Made by a program: the position numbers and the translations under genes. From NCBI RefSeq assembly GCF_026619435.1, contig NZ_JAOVZQ010000001.1, positions 2,921,501 through 2,985,500 of the forward strand: a stretch of 64,000 bases of DNA, in the 5' to 3' direction. The notes beneath the pieces were generated by a model. The model saw only the letters and a list, made by a program, of their open reading frames with translations. It was not told the DNA's origin and made no database searches. This document shows positions 8,796 through 18,758 of this stretch, in pieces; position 1 is the stretch's first letter, and every line of letters begins with the position of its first letter. The stretch comes from Hoeflea ulvae. GTDB taxonomy: Bacteria > Pseudomonadota > Alphaproteobacteria > Rhizobiales > Rhizobiaceae.

Positions 8796-9973
8796 ATGAC
8801 TGCCCAGAACATCATGATTGTCGGGGCGGGCATGGCCGGATTGACGACCGCCCCGGCATTCGCCCGCAAGGGGGTCGAGGTCGATATTGTCGAGCAGGCG
8901 CCGGAGTTGAGCGAAGTCGGCGCCGGTTTGCAGATTTCCCCCAATGCCAGCCGCATCCTGATTGCGCTGGGTCTGGGCGAGCGGCTGACCGAATTGATGA
9001 CCTGTCCCAGCGACATCGTGCTGACATCGGGCAGTTCACTGCGCGAGATTGCCCATGTTCCCTGCGGGGACTTTGCCGCCAGCCGCTGGGGCGCGCCCTA
9101 TGGCGTGATGCATCGCGCCGGCCTTCAGGCACTGCTTCTCGATGCCGTGCAGGCCGAGCCGCGCTGTCGCCTGCATCTGGGCCAGCGTGCCGATACCACT
9201 GCAGTGGGCACCTTGCATGACCGCATCGGTCAACCACGGCCCGGCCTGATCATCGGCGCCGACGGGGTCTGGTCGCAAATCCGCAGCCTGGTTCCCGGCG
9301 CCAAGCCCCCCGATTTTCCGGCCAGGTGGCCTGGCGCTTCACCATGCCGGCCGAGGCCACGCAGGCAATCCTCAATCCGAAAAACGTCACCGCCTTTCTC
9401 GGCCCGCAGACCCATCTGGTGACCTATCCGCTGGACCATGGCGCGGCGATCAACATGGTGGCCATCACCGGGGGCACGGATCCGGGACCCGACTGGGCCA
9501 GCCGCGAAACTTCGGCAGACCGCAGCGGATTGCTGCAGGCCTTTGCGCAATGGCATCCCGACATTGTGTCGATCCTGAAGACGGCGCCGCAAATGACCCG
9601 CTGGCCGCTGTTTGAAGTGCCCGACGGCAGCTGGAGCAATGGCGCGGAGACGGTGCTGATCGGCGACGCCGCCCACGCCATGACGCCCTTTGCAGCGCAG
9701 GGAGCAGCCATGGCGATGGAAGACGGTTTCGAACTGGCGGAAACCTGCGCGGGCCTGCCGCAAGCCGCCACAGCACGGGCGATCGCCGATTTTGAGACCC
9801 GGCGGCGGCTGCGCATCGGCCGGGCCCGGCAGCGCGCCGCGTTCAACAGGTTCGCCTACCACGCCAAGGGACCGGTCCGGCTGGCGCGCGACGCCGTGCT
9901 GGCGCTGAAAAAGCCCGAAAGCCTCGCCGCCGATCTCGACTGGCTCTACGGCTATCGCGCCATCGGCTCGTAA
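8796..9973 (+). pseudogene. FAD-dependent monooxygenase, broken by a -1 frameshift
   Basis: A salicylate-hydroxylase-type flavoprotein gene split in two frames. The first part (8796 to about 9317) has the dinucleotide-binding VGAGMAGLTTAPAFARKG and the IIGADGVWS motif. The second frame (to 9973) has GDAAHAMTPFAAQGAAMAMED, the FAD ribityl-binding motif. The break is at the four-T run 9314-9317: one more T gives the uninterrupted reading DFSGQVAWRF and a 392-residue protein, a normal length for the family. Both halves keep family residues, so either the mutation is very recent or it is a base-call error. Substrate unknown (aromatic or isoprenoid ring likely). Confidence 0.8.
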
Positions 9974-10016
9974 TCCGCTGCGACGGCAATGAGCATTCTC
10001 GATTAGGAACGGCATG

Positions 10017-10048
10017 AAAAGGCCCCGGAACCGGAGTTCCGAGGCCTT
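10017..10048 (-). terminator. Terminator of the aap operon
   Basis: 13-bp stem with one mismatch, AAGGCCCCGGAAC (10019-10031) and GTTCCGAGGCCTT (10036-10048), loop CGGA. On the minus strand it ends in TTTTC, 52 bases after the aapP stop. It may also serve the converging monooxygenase gene. Confidence 0.8.
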
Positions 10049-10099
10049 GTCTGTCGCGTTAATCCGGCGTCCCGGCTTAAGAGCCGGACCACAAGACCG

Positions 10100-10897
10100 C
10101 TAGTGCAGGATCTGGCTGAGGAACAGCTTGGTCCGCTCGTGCTGCGGATTGTCGAAGAACTCGCCTGGCTCGTTCTGTTCGACGATCTGGCCCTGGTCCA
10201 TGAAGATCACCCGGTTGGCGACCTGACGTGCAAAACCCATTTCGTGAGTGACGCACAGCATGGTCATGCCTTCCTCGGCGAGACCCACCATGGTGTCGAG
10301 CACTTCCTTGATCATTTCCGGGTCGAGCGCCGATGTCGGCTCGTCAAACAGCATGATGCGCGGGTTCATGCACAGCGAGCGGGCAATGGCCACGCGCTGC
10401 TGCTGACCGCCGGACAACTGACCGGGATATTTGTTGGCCTGTTCGGGGATCTTGACCCGCTCGAGGAAATGCATGGCGACTTCCTCGGCCTTTTTCTTCG
10501 GCATCTTGCGCACCCAGATCGGCGCCAGGGTGCAGTTTTCAAGAATGGTCAGATGCGGGAACAGGTTGAAGTGCTGGAACACCATTCCGACTTCGCGCCG
10601 GACTTCATCGATCTTCTTGAGATCGTTGGTCAGTTCGATGCCATCGACGATGATCTTGCCCTTCTGGTGTTCTTCCAGACGGTTGATGCAGCGGATCATC
10701 GTCGACTTGCCCGAGCCCGAAGGCCCGGCAATGACGATGCGCTCGCCGCGCATGACCTTCAGGTTGATGTCGCGCAGAACGTGAAAATCGCCGTACCACT
10801 TGTTCATGCCGATGAGCTCGATGGCGACATCGGTGTCCGACACCGTCATGTTCGACGGGCCGGTGCCCTCTTTGACCGCTGCATTGTTGTCAGCCAT
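10100..10897 (-). CDS. aapP: General L-amino-acid ABC transporter, ATP-binding protein
   Basis: A 265-residue ABC ATPase that energises the Aap uptake system at the inner face of the membrane. Walker [10 protein letters not shown] is at residues 58-66, the signature LSGGQQQR at about 161-168, Walker B IMLFDEP shortly after, and the switch histidine in VTHEMGF. The sequence is of the polar-amino-acid (GlnQ/HisP/AapP) type. It is the last gene of aapJQMP, 14 bases after aapM, and is followed by a terminator. Aap in rhizobia imports a broad range of L-amino acids and also affects efflux. Confidence 0.95.
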   Translation of the reverse strand: MADNNAAVKEGTGPSNMTVSDTDVAIELIGMNKWYGDFHVLRDINLKVMRGERIVIAGPSGSGKSTMIRCINRLEEHQKGKIIVDGIELTNDLKKIDEVRREVGMVFQHFNLFPHLTILENCTLAPIWVRKMPKKKAEEVAMHFLERVKIPEQANKYPGQLSGGQQQRVAIARSLCMNPRIMLFDEPTSALDPEMIKEVLDTMVGLAEEGMTMLCVTHEMGFARQVANRVIFMDQGQIVEQNEPGEFFDNPQHERTKLFLSQILH

Positions 10898-10911
10898 GGT
10901 TGTGTTCCTTT

Positions 10912-12045
10912 TTATCGTTTGTGGCCAGTGTCGAGACGCCGTTCCATATAGGCGGAATAGCGCGACATGCTGAAGCAGAAGATGAAGAAGACAAACCCGG
11001 CGAAGACAAAGCCTGTCGCCGGCGTCGCAGGTGAAATCCAGTTCTGGTCGTTCATGTTCTGCTGGACGATGCCCAGCAGGTCGAACAGGCCGATGATCAG
11101 CACCAGGCTGGTGTCCTTGAACAGCCCGATGAAGGTGTTGACGATGCCTGGAATGACCAGCGTCAGCGCCTGCGGCATGATCACCAGCCGGATGCCCTGC
11201 CAGAAGGTCAGGGCCATGGCATTGGCGGCCTCATACTGGCCCTTCGGAATGGCTTGCAGGCCACCGCGGATCACTTCCGCCATATAGGCCGACGAGAACA
11301 GCGCCACGCCGATCAGCGCCCTGAGCAGCTTGTCGAAGGACACGCCGTCGGGAAGGAACAGCGGCAGCATCACCGAAGACATGAACAGCACGGTGATCAA
11401 CGGAACCCCGCGCCAGAACTCGATGAAGATGACGCTGAACATCTTGACGATCGGCATTTCCGACCGCCGCCCCAGCGCCAGCAGGATGCCCAGCGGGAAC
11501 GACACCACGATGCCGACAATGGCAACCACCAGGGTGACCAGAAGGCCGCCCCAGAGCGCGGTCTCGACCGGTTCGAGGCCGAACTGGCCGGTGAGCAGGA
11601 TGAAGGCCAGGATCGGAAACACCACCAGAAGGTAGAGCGCATTCTCGCGCTTGTAAGGCACCGAGGGAATGGCGATCGGCACCAGGCCCGCGATCAGCAG
11701 CAGCCCGGAAAGATTGACCCGCCAGCGCTCCTCGATCGGGTAACGGCCATAGATGAACTGGCCGAATTTTGCCTCGACAAAGGCCCAGCAGGCGCCGGTT
11801 CCCGGCGCGATGCAGGCTTCGCGGCTGTCTCCGGTCCACACCGCACTGATAAAGGCCCAGTCGATGATCGGTGGAATCAGCCACAGCAGGAACAGCAGGG
11901 TCAGGATCGACAGAACCGTGTCACGCGGCGTGGCGAACAGGTTTTCCTTGAGCCAGCCGACCACGCCGCCGGTGGCAACCGGTGGCGCCATTGTCGGGCT
12001 TTCCTGGGTGCGGACATAGGCGATTTTGTTAGTAGTGTTGTCCAT
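10912..12045 (-). CDS. aapM: General L-amino-acid ABC transporter, permease
   Basis: A 377-residue membrane permease. An N-terminal extension carries extra helices ([20 protein letters not shown], then the [17 protein letters not shown] and [15 protein letters not shown] segments), followed by the conserved transport core with the EAA loop around [29 protein letters not shown]. The extended N-terminus is typical of AapM compared with shorter His/Gln permeases. It lies between aapQ (3-base gap) and aapP. An internal ATG at codon 19 is an alternative start. Confidence 0.95.
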   Translation of the reverse strand: MDNTTNKIAYVRTQESPTMAPPVATGGVVGWLKENLFATPRDTVLSILTLLFLLWLIPPIIDWAFISAVWTGDSREACIAPGTGACWAFVEAKFGQFIYGRYPIEERWRVNLSGLLLIAGLVPIAIPSVPYKRENALYLLVVFPILAFILLTGQFGLEPVETALWGGLLVTLVVAIVGIVVSFPLGILLALGRRSEMPIVKMFSVIFIEFWRGVPLITVLFMSSVMLPLFLPDGVSFDKLLRALIGVALFSSAYMAEVIRGGLQAIPKGQYEAANAMALTFWQGIRLVIMPQALTLVIPGIVNTFIGLFKDTSLVLIIGLFDLLGIVQQNMNDQNWISPATPATGFVFAGFVFFIFCFSMSRYSAYMERRLDTGHKR

Positions 12046-12048
12046 GGT

Positions 12049-13257
12049 TCAGCGCTCCACCAGTGCGACACTGGAGTTAAACCAGTTCATGAATGCCGAT
12101 GTCAGCAGCGACAGTGTCAGATAGACCAGCATGGTGATCGAGATCACCTCCACCGCCTGTCCGGTCTGGTTGAGCACCGTTCCGCCGAAGATCGACACAA
12201 GGTCGGGATAGCCGATGGCCACCGCAAGTGACGAGTTTTTGGTCAGGTTCAGATACTGACTGGTCAGCGGCGGAATGATCACCCGCATGGCCTGCGGCAC
12301 CACCACCAGACGGCTGGTCAGGTTTGGCCTGAGCCCGAGCGCGAAGGCGGCCTCGGATTGCCCGTGAGAGACCGCGAGGATCCCTGCCCTGACAATCTCG
12401 GCAATGAAGGAGGCCGTGTAGAGCGACAGGCCGAGAAGCAGCGCCATGAATTCGGGCTGGATCACCCAGCCATCGACCATGTTGAAGCCCTGAAGGCTTG
12501 CATATTCGAGCGACAACGGCATGCCCGTGACCAGATAGGTCAGCAAGGGCAGCACGATGAACAGACCCAGTCCGGTCAGGAAAACCGGAAACTGCTGTCC
12601 CGTGGCCATTTGCCGTTTCTTGGCCCAGCGGCCGATCAGGACCCAGGCGATGATGGCGATGATCACGGCATAGAGAATGAGCGACGACCCTGCCTCGGGC
12701 ACGATCCGCGGCATGTACAGCCCGCGATTGTTGAGGCTGAAAACCACCTCGACGCCGGGCTCGAGACCGACCTGCCGTGGCGACGGCAGGATCGACAGCA
12801 CCGCCTTGTACCAGAACAGCAGCTGCAGCAGCACCGGGATGTTTCTCAGTGTCTCGACATAGACGGTGGCGAATTTCTGCACCAGATAGTTCTTCGACAA
12901 CCTGGCGAGGCCGACAATGAAACCGATGATCGTGGCGAAGAAGATACCGATAACGCCGACCACCATCGTGTTCAGCAGACCAACGAAAAACGCCTGCAGA
13001 TAGGTGCTGTCATTGGTGTATGGAATAAATGACTGGCCGATATCGAAGCCGGCGCGTTCACTGAAGAACCCGAAGCCCGACGCGATCCCGGCCCGTGCCA
13101 GGTTGTTGCCGGCATTCGTGACGCCGGAATAGACCAGAAAAATGACGGCAATGATCAACAATGCCTGGAATACAAGGCCGCGCACCTTGGGATCGTTCAT
13201 CAGCGAAACGCGACCGGAATCACCGGCGTCTGATGTGACGCCTGCTTGATCAGCCAT
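12049..13257 (-). CDS. aapQ: General L-amino-acid ABC transporter, permease
   Basis: A 402-residue permease, partner of AapM. It has an N-terminal transmembrane segment (GLVFQALLIIAVIFLVYSG), a large periplasmic insert (SILPSPRQVGLEPGVEV...), and the C-terminal permease core with the EAA-type loop SEAAFALGLRPNLTSRLVVVPQAMRVIIPP. The frame is open to a TTG at 13269, but the ATG at 13257, with GGGGACAG just upstream, is the better start. It is preceded by a strong hairpin that separates it from aapJ. Confidence 0.93.
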   Translation of the reverse strand: MADQAGVTSDAGDSGRVSLMNDPKVRGLVFQALLIIAVIFLVYSGVTNAGNNLARAGIASGFGFFSERAGFDIGQSFIPYTNDSTYLQAFFVGLLNTMVVGVIGIFFATIIGFIVGLARLSKNYLVQKFATVYVETLRNIPVLLQLLFWYKAVLSILPSPRQVGLEPGVEVVFSLNNRGLYMPRIVPEAGSSLILYAVIIAIIAWVLIGRWAKKRQMATGQQFPVFLTGLGLFIVLPLLTYLVTGMPLSLEYASLQGFNMVDGWVIQPEFMALLLGLSLYTASFIAEIVRAGILAVSHGQSEAAFALGLRPNLTSRLVVVPQAMRVIIPPLTSQYLNLTKNSSLAVAIGYPDLVSIFGGTVLNQTGQAVEVISITMLVYLTLSLLTSAFMNWFNSSVALVER

Positions 13258-13360
13258 ACCTGTCCCCAACTTGATTCGTCCGGACCTTGTGGCCGGATCG
13301 TTTGGTTCAACCTGTCGTCGTTGCGCCAGGCTTGACGGCCTTTCTCACGAGGCCGGAGAA

Positions 13361-13384
13361 GGCGGGCTTCCGAGGAAGCCCGCC
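13361..13384 (-). promoter_or_regulatory. Intercistronic hairpin between aapJ and aapQ
   Basis: Near-perfect stem GGCGGGCTTCC (13361-13371) / GGAAGCCCGCC (13374-13384), 17 bases downstream of the aapJ stop, with no T tract. Such hairpins after a binding-protein gene usually protect the upstream message and reduce read-through, giving more binding protein than permease; that role is inferred. Confidence 0.7.
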
Positions 13385-13400
13385 TGGTATTCGTCAGTGC

Positions 13401-14423
13401 TTAGCGCAGCGGCGGTGCATACTGCAGGCCACCCTTCGACCACAGCGCATTGACGCCACGGCCGATTGCAAGCGGGGTCGAGGCGCCGACGTTGCGCTCA
13501 AACACTTCGCCGTAATTGCCGACCTGCTTGATCACATTGTAGGCCCAGTCGTTGCTGACGCCGATGGAATCGCCGAATGTGCCTTCCTTGCCGAGCAGAC
13601 GCATCACGTTCGGGTCGGTGGACTCGAGCATTTCGTCGGCATTGGCCGAAGTCACGCCCATTTCTTCGGCGTTGATCATCGCAAAGTGAACCCACTTGAC
13701 GATCGAGAACCACTGGTCGTCGCCCTGGCGAACCACGGGGCCGAGCGGCTCCTTGGAGATCACTTCGGGAAGAACCATGTGATCGTCAGGAGCCGTCAGG
13801 CCGAGGCGGATCGAATACAGGCCCGACTGGTCGGTGGTGTAGACATCGCAACGGTTGGCATCATAGGCCGCGTTCACTTCTTCGAGCTTTTCGAACACGA
13901 CCGGATTGTAGGTCATGCCATTGGCCTTGAAGTAGTCGGTCAGGTTCAGCTCGGTGGTGGTGCCGGTCTGCACGCAGACCGAAGCGCCCGAAAGCTGCAG
14001 CGCAGAATTCACGCCGAGCGACTTGCGAACCATGAAGCCCTGGCCGTCATAGTAGTTGACGCCGGCGAAGTTGAGACCAAGCTGAGTGTCACGGCTCATG
14101 GTCCAGGTGGTGTTGCGCGACAGCACGTCGATTTCACCGGACTGGAGCGCGGTGAAACGTTCCTTGGCGGACAGCGGGCTGAACTTGACAGCCGTCGCAT
14201 CGCCGAAGACCGCAGCGGCGACGCCGCGGCACAGGTCCACATCGAGACCGGACCAGTCGCCGGCATCATTCGGAGCGGAGAAACCGGCGAGGCCGGTCGA
14301 TACGCCGCACTGGACGAACCCCTTTGCCTTCACGTCATCGAGCGTTGCAGCGGATGCCGCGGAGGCTCCCATGCCAACAACGGCCACGCCGCCAACGACA
14401 GCGGCAAAAATCTTCTTGTTCAT
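13401..14423 (-). CDS. aapJ: General L-amino-acid-binding periplasmic protein
   Basis: A 340-residue solute-binding protein that delivers L-amino acids to AapQM in the periplasm. The signal peptide is MNKKIFAAVVGGVAVVGMGASAASA, with cleavage near residue 25. The SBP_bac_3 fold follows, with the ligand-contact stretch SRNTTWTMSRDTQLG and the DQSGLYSIRLGL region. Start: ATG 14423, eight bases after AAAGGG, is preferred over TTG 14432. First gene of the aap operon; its promoter lies in the 348-base gap shared with metC. Confidence 0.95.
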   Translation of the reverse strand: MNKKIFAAVVGGVAVVGMGASAASAATLDDVKAKGFVQCGVSTGLAGFSAPNDAGDWSGLDVDLCRGVAAAVFGDATAVKFSPLSAKERFTALQSGEIDVLSRNTTWTMSRDTQLGLNFAGVNYYDGQGFMVRKSLGVNSALQLSGASVCVQTGTTTELNLTDYFKANGMTYNPVVFEKLEEVNAAYDANRCDVYTTDQSGLYSIRLGLTAPDDHMVLPEVISKEPLGPVVRQGDDQWFSIVKWVHFAMINAEEMGVTSANADEMLESTDPNVMRLLGKEGTFGDSIGVSNDWAYNVIKQVGNYGEVFERNVGASTPLAIGRGVNALWSKGGLQYAPPLR

Positions 14424-14771
14424 TTGATACAACCCTTTTTTATCTGTTGCCTTGTTCTGGGTGCGTCAAAACGATCAGGGGCCAAAATTGTCTACCTCTA
14501 CCCCCGCCATTTTGCACTCCAACATACCATGCCGAAATCATTTGGGGGTCAAGCCTCCAAAGCCCGAAAACTGACAAGTCCCCCGAATTGAGGAGATCGC
14601 GCGCCGCAAATTGATCCCGGCAAAAATGAGCGGCACCGAAAAACCGGCGCGGATGGTCTGCTGTACGCCAAAGGTCCTGCCCGCGCCGATCCTTGTGGAT
14701 CAGGACAACTCGCGATATGGCTTCGGACCTATCGAAACGAGCCCGTGCGCAGTCAGCAAATTGGATCCCAG
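14424..14771. other. Divergent promoter region of aapJ and metC
   Basis: A 348-base gap with no credible gene. It must contain the divergent promoters of aapJ (minus) and metC (plus). I looked for a SAM-II riboswitch, which precedes some methionine genes in alphaproteobacteria, and could not recognise one. Confidence 0.5.
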
Positions 14772-15959
14772 ATGAGCAAGAAGCAGAATCCCGACCACAC
14801 CGGAATCAACACCCGTCTCGCCCATTCCGGCAACAATCCGCGGGATTTCTTCGGCTTCGTGAACCCGCCCGTGGTGCATGCCTCGACCGTGCTTTTCCCT
14901 AATGCGGCAACAATGGTCTCCCGCGACCAGAAATACACCTATGGCACCCATGGGACGCCGACCACCGATGCGCTGAACGAGGCGATGAACCAGCTCGAAG
15001 GCTCGGTGGGCACGATTGCGGTGCCATCGGGACTTGCGGCGGTCACCGTGCCGTTCCTGTCCGCCCTGCGCGCCGGCGACCATCTGCTGGTGGTTGATTC
15101 GATCTACGGCCCGACGCGCCGATTCTGCGATGACATGCTGGCAAAATTCGGCGTCGAGACAACCTATTACGACCCGATGATCGGCGCCGACATCGAAAGC
15201 CTGATGCGCCCAAACACAAAGCTGGTCCACACCGAGGCACCCGGCTCCAACACCTTTGAAATGCAGGATATTCCGGCCATTGCCGAAGTTGCCCACGCCC
15301 ATGGCGCACTGGTCTCGATGGACAACACCTGGGCAACGCCGCTCTATTTCAAGCCGCTCGACCATGGCGTCGACCTTTCGATCCATGCCGCCACGAAATA
15401 TCCCGCCGGCCATTCCGATGTGCTGATCGGCACGGTCTCGGCCAACGAGACCGCCTGGCCGGCCCTGACCAGCACCTTCACCATGCTCGGGATCTGCGCC
15501 GCCCCCGATGATGCCTATATGACGCTGCGCGGATTGCGCACCATGGGCGTGCGCATGACGCGCCACCAGGAAAGCACGCTGGCGATTGCCCGCGCGCTCG
15601 AATCGATGCCCGGCGTCGCGAAAGTGCTGCACCCGGCACTGGAGAGCTTTCCCGGCCACGCTTTGTGGAAGCGCGATTTCTGCGGATCCAGCGGCATTTT
15701 CTCGATCGTACTCGATGTTGCCGATCCGACGCATCACCAGCGCAAGGCGCATGCCTTCCTCGATGCGCTGACGATCTTCGGGCTGGGCTATTCCTGGGGC
15801 GGCTACGAGAGCCTGGCCGTGCACGCCAACCTGTCCGACCGGACCATTGCCATGCCGCCCAAGCAGGGCCCGGTCATCCGCCTGCAGATCGGCCTCGAAG
15901 ATGTCGAAGATCTGATGGCCGATATCGAGCGCGGACTGGCTGCGGCAAAATCGGCCTGA
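14772..15959 (+). CDS. metC: Cystathionine beta-lyase
   Basis: A 395-residue PLP enzyme of the Cys/Met metabolism family. It splits cystathionine to homocysteine, pyruvate and ammonia in methionine synthesis. The PLP lysine is in SIHAATKYPAGHSDVLIGT, the PLP-phosphate contact region in YGTHGTPTTDAL, and the PLP-stacking tyrosine in VDSIYGPTRRF. GTG 14745 is upstream in frame, but the ATG at 14772 matches the usual N-terminus (MSKKQNPDHTGINTRLAHSG). It converges with the PAS kinase gene 48 bases downstream. Confidence 0.92.
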   Translation: MSKKQNPDHTGINTRLAHSGNNPRDFFGFVNPPVVHASTVLFPNAATMVSRDQKYTYGTHGTPTTDALNEAMNQLEGSVGTIAVPSGLAAVTVPFLSALRAGDHLLVVDSIYGPTRRFCDDMLAKFGVETTYYDPMIGADIESLMRPNTKLVHTEAPGSNTFEMQDIPAIAEVAHAHGALVSMDNTWATPLYFKPLDHGVDLSIHAATKYPAGHSDVLIGTVSANETAWPALTSTFTMLGICAAPDDAYMTLRGLRTMGVRMTRHQESTLAIARALESMPGVAKVLHPALESFPGHALWKRDFCGSSGIFSIVLDVADPTHHQRKAHAFLDALTIFGLGYSWGGYESLAVHANLSDRTIAMPPKQGPVIRLQIGLEDVEDLMADIERGLAAAKSA

Positions 15960-16006
15960 GTCATTTTGTGATTCTCAGTCAAGGCGGCAGAGAGCGGAGG
16001 CGGAAC

Positions 16007-18268
16007 CTATTGTGCGGCCGCTGCGCTCTCGCCGGCCGGATTGCGGCCATTGGGCAAGGTGATGACAAACCGCGTGCCGCCGGTGAAATCAGGATCAATG
16101 ACAATGCTGCCGCCATGGCTTTCGGCGATCCTGCGGCACAGCGACAGGCCGATGCCTGAACCGGAATATTGCCGTTCATCCCGGTGCAGGCGCTGAAACA
16201 CGCCGAAGACATGTTCCGCATATTTTGGATCGATGCCGATCCCGTTGTCTTCCACCGCAATGGATGTGTTTGACTGGCCGTTCGTCACCGCGACGCGGAT
16301 TTCCGGCGCCGCGGCTTCATCGCGGTACTTCATCGAATTGGCGAACAGGTTCTGGAACAGCTGGATCAGGAGATTGAGGTCGGCATGGACCTCGGCATCG
16401 ACATCGCCGCTGAGTCTGGCGCCGGTCTCGATGGCATTGATGGCCAGATTGTTCCATGCCGAGCCGATGGCTTCCGACAGTTTGAAAGTCTTCGGCTTGA
16501 TCGCCTGGTAGGCCAGCTGCGAATATTCGAGAAGGCTGGAAATCATCTGTTCCATGGCCCTGCCGCGTTCGGAAATATGCGCGGAATATTCCGCCAGCTC
16601 GTCGGTCTTTCCGTCGGCCACATCTTCCGCCATCATCTCGGAAAACAACCGTATCTGCCGCAACGGCGCCTTCAGGTCGTGGGAGACGATCCCGGCAAAT
16701 TGCTCCAGCGCATCGTTGCGTTTGGCCAGTTCGCGGGTCTGGCGGGCGATCCGTTCCTTGGCCTTGTAACTCTCGGTGATGTCGCGGCCGACCGAAACCA
16801 GCTCCACCGGCTCGCCGTCGCGGAACATCATCTGGTTGGTCCAGATGAACCAGTGCCGACGCCCCTTGTGGTCCCGCATCGCCCGCTCGTAGGAATCCAT
16901 CGGCTTTTCCGGCGTCAGCGCCGAAAGATGCGACCATACATTCTGGCGTATTTCCTCGGGAATGAACTCGATGAACTTGCGGCCCACCATCTCCTCGGGC
17001 TTGAAGCCGACAAAGCCGGCATAATGCTCGTTGACATATCTCAGTGTCGTGTCGGGGGCCGAGCGGGTGATCATGTCGGGCAGGCTGCGGACCAGGGCTT
17101 CGAATTCGTGCCGCTTGCGCTGCATCTCCTGCTCGAGTTCCAGACGTTCGGTGATGTCCTCGCCGAAGGCCAGGATCACCGGAGACGGACCGGAATCCAT
17201 CAGTTCCAGGCGAACCCGGCACATATAGGTGCTTCCGTCCTTGCGCTGATGCAGCCAGTCCGAATCGACGAACTTGGTCTGCCCCGCGAGCATCTGCGAG
17301 ATCACATCCTCGAGTTCCTTTTCAGACAGCGACTTGTTGATGTCGCGCGCGCTCATCCGGCGCAGCTCTTCGGTACTGTATTGCAGATTGTCTCTGGCCG
17401 ATTTGTTGACGCTGAGAAACGTGCCGCTGTTGACGTCGAACAGATAGACTTCCTGGCCGACGCCCTCGATGACCAGTCCCAACTGCTCGGCTTCAGACTT
17501 GATGCGGGTGAGCGCGCTCACATCGGTGCGGACCCCCACCCGGTAATTCTCCTCGGTGACGATTTCATCGATCTGCAGCCATTTGTCGGGCGCGATCTGC
17601 TGGATGAATTGAGATGCCGGTCGAAAATGTCGTTCCAGCCGAGCCTTGAGCCAGGCCTCTTGCGATTCTTCGGTGTCACCGGCTTCCGGGTATTGTCCGT
17701 GCTTGAGCCCGTACCGAACAATGGTTTCGAATGTCGCTCCCACCTGCATGGCGGGTGCGGCAAGCGGATAGAGCTCGCGATAGGCGTCATTGCACAGGAT
17801 CAGGCGATCCTGCTCGTCGTAAACCACAAAGCCTTCCGGGATCGACGCCAGCGCTGTCTTGAGGATCTTTTCGGCCCGCAGCCGCTCTTCCTGCGCCGCC
17901 AGGATCTCGGTGAGGTCACGGATGATGCCCACCATGCCCACCGGCCGGCCATCTTCGGCAAGAACCTGGCTGAAGGACAATTCACCGGCAAAGATGCTGC
18001 CATCCTTGCGCCGGAAATTCACCCGCTGGTGCACCCGTCCGGACTCTTTCGTCAGCGGATACATTTCCTTGCCGACATTTTCGAAGTCCTCGGTGGAGGC
18101 GTAGAAATCGGAGGGATTCATCTGCAGGATTTCGTCGACCGTGTAGCCGAAGGTCTTCGCCGCAGCCGCATTGGCTGCAATTATCTTCCTGTTGCTGTCA
18201 CCAATGATCACCGGATCCGCCAGGGAATCATACATCGCCCTCAGCAGGTTCTCTGTCGAGATCGCCAT
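16007..18268 (-). CDS. Soluble multi-PAS sensor histidine kinase
   Basis: A 753-residue kinase without transmembrane segments, so probably cytoplasmic. Four PAS-like domains lie at about residues 1-125, 137-250, 263-380 and 388-505. HisKA follows at about 520-590 with the phosphorylated histidine in IVSHDLKAPLRQIRLF, and the ATPase domain at about 630-740 with the N box NLFANSMKYRDEA, G1 EDNGIGIDP and G2 GSGIGLSLC. The HisKA type resembles phytochrome-like kinases that act on short Rcp1-type receivers, and just such a receiver gene is 37 bases upstream. Third gene of a LuxR-receiver-kinase operon. Signal unknown. Confidence 0.9.
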   Translation of the reverse strand: MAISTENLLRAMYDSLADPVIIGDSNRKIIAANAAAAKTFGYTVDEILQMNPSDFYASTEDFENVGKEMYPLTKESGRVHQRVNFRRKDGSIFAGELSFSQVLAEDGRPVGMVGIIRDLTEILAAQEERLRAEKILKTALASIPEGFVVYDEQDRLILCNDAYRELYPLAAPAMQVGATFETIVRYGLKHGQYPEAGDTEESQEAWLKARLERHFRPASQFIQQIAPDKWLQIDEIVTEENYRVGVRTDVSALTRIKSEAEQLGLVIEGVGQEVYLFDVNSGTFLSVNKSARDNLQYSTEELRRMSARDINKSLSEKELEDVISQMLAGQTKFVDSDWLHQRKDGSTYMCRVRLELMDSGPSPVILAFGEDITERLELEQEMQRKRHEFEALVRSLPDMITRSAPDTTLRYVNEHYAGFVGFKPEEMVGRKFIEFIPEEIRQNVWSHLSALTPEKPMDSYERAMRDHKGRRHWFIWTNQMMFRDGEPVELVSVGRDITESYKAKERIARQTRELAKRNDALEQFAGIVSHDLKAPLRQIRLFSEMMAEDVADGKTDELAEYSAHISERGRAMEQMISSLLEYSQLAYQAIKPKTFKLSEAIGSAWNNLAINAIETGARLSGDVDAEVHADLNLLIQLFQNLFANSMKYRDEAAAPEIRVAVTNGQSNTSIAVEDNGIGIDPKYAEHVFGVFQRLHRDERQYSGSGIGLSLCRRIAESHGGSIVIDPDFTGGTRFVITLPNGRNPAGESAAAAQ

Positions 18269-18305
18269 TCAGCTCACCAGCCCATCAAGCAATCGGTCAA
18301 ATGCC

Positions 18306-18737
18306 TCACAGGAAGTCTTCGGCGCAATTTTCCGACAGCTGATCGCGGGTATATTCAGCGATGATGAATGAAATTGCCGTTCCGTCGATTTCATCCTTGC
18401 CGATCCGGAAATCCACACCGAATTCCTGAAAACGCTCGAAATAGCTGCCGCTGAGATCAGACGAGATAATGCCGATCGGACCGACATAGCCGACACCGCG
18501 CAATTGGGGCGCGGTTTCACGAAAATCATTGTTGGGAATCAGGCGGTTGTCGAGAAACACCATGTCGACGCCCCCGGCCTTGACGCAGTCGACCGCTTCG
18601 GCGATTCCGGCAACGTAATCGAGTTGAATCTCCGCGCCTTCAGCCCTTGCGAGCTTACGTTTCAGCAAGGTGTATTCTGCCGGATCGTCGTCGATCAGCA
18701 ATATCCTGAGTTTCGGGCTTGTCTTCTCCGGAATCAT
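18306..18737 (-). CDS. Stand-alone response regulator receiver
   Basis: A 143-residue CheY-like protein with no output domain. The acidic pocket is D16-D17-D18, the phosphoacceptor D63 (VFLDNRL), the switch hydroxyl S92/S93 and the lysine K114 (RIGKDE). It is the likely partner of the PAS kinase encoded 37 bases downstream, as in Cph1/Rcp1-type pairs (family knowledge); its own target is not evident. The LuxR-type gene lies 21 bases upstream in the same operon. Confidence 0.88.
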   Translation of the reverse strand: MIPEKTSPKLRILLIDDDPAEYTLLKRKLARAEGAEIQLDYVAGIAEAVDCVKAGGVDMVFLDNRLIPNNDFRETAPQLRGVGYVGPIGIISSDLSGSYFERFQEFGVDFRIGKDEIDGTAISFIIAEYTRDQLSENCAEDFL

Positions 18738-18758
18738 CGGCGGCTTTCTCCCATTGAG

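Noticed and set aside
13287..14591. A 434-residue plus-strand open frame
   Set aside because: Antisense to aapJ, which has a signal peptide and binding-protein motifs.
14424..14771. Possible SAM-II riboswitch before metC
   Set aside because: Looked for the conserved pseudoknot elements and did not find them.
16385..18364. A 659-residue plus-strand open frame
   Set aside because: Antisense to the PAS kinase whose domains are clear; shadow of codon bias.
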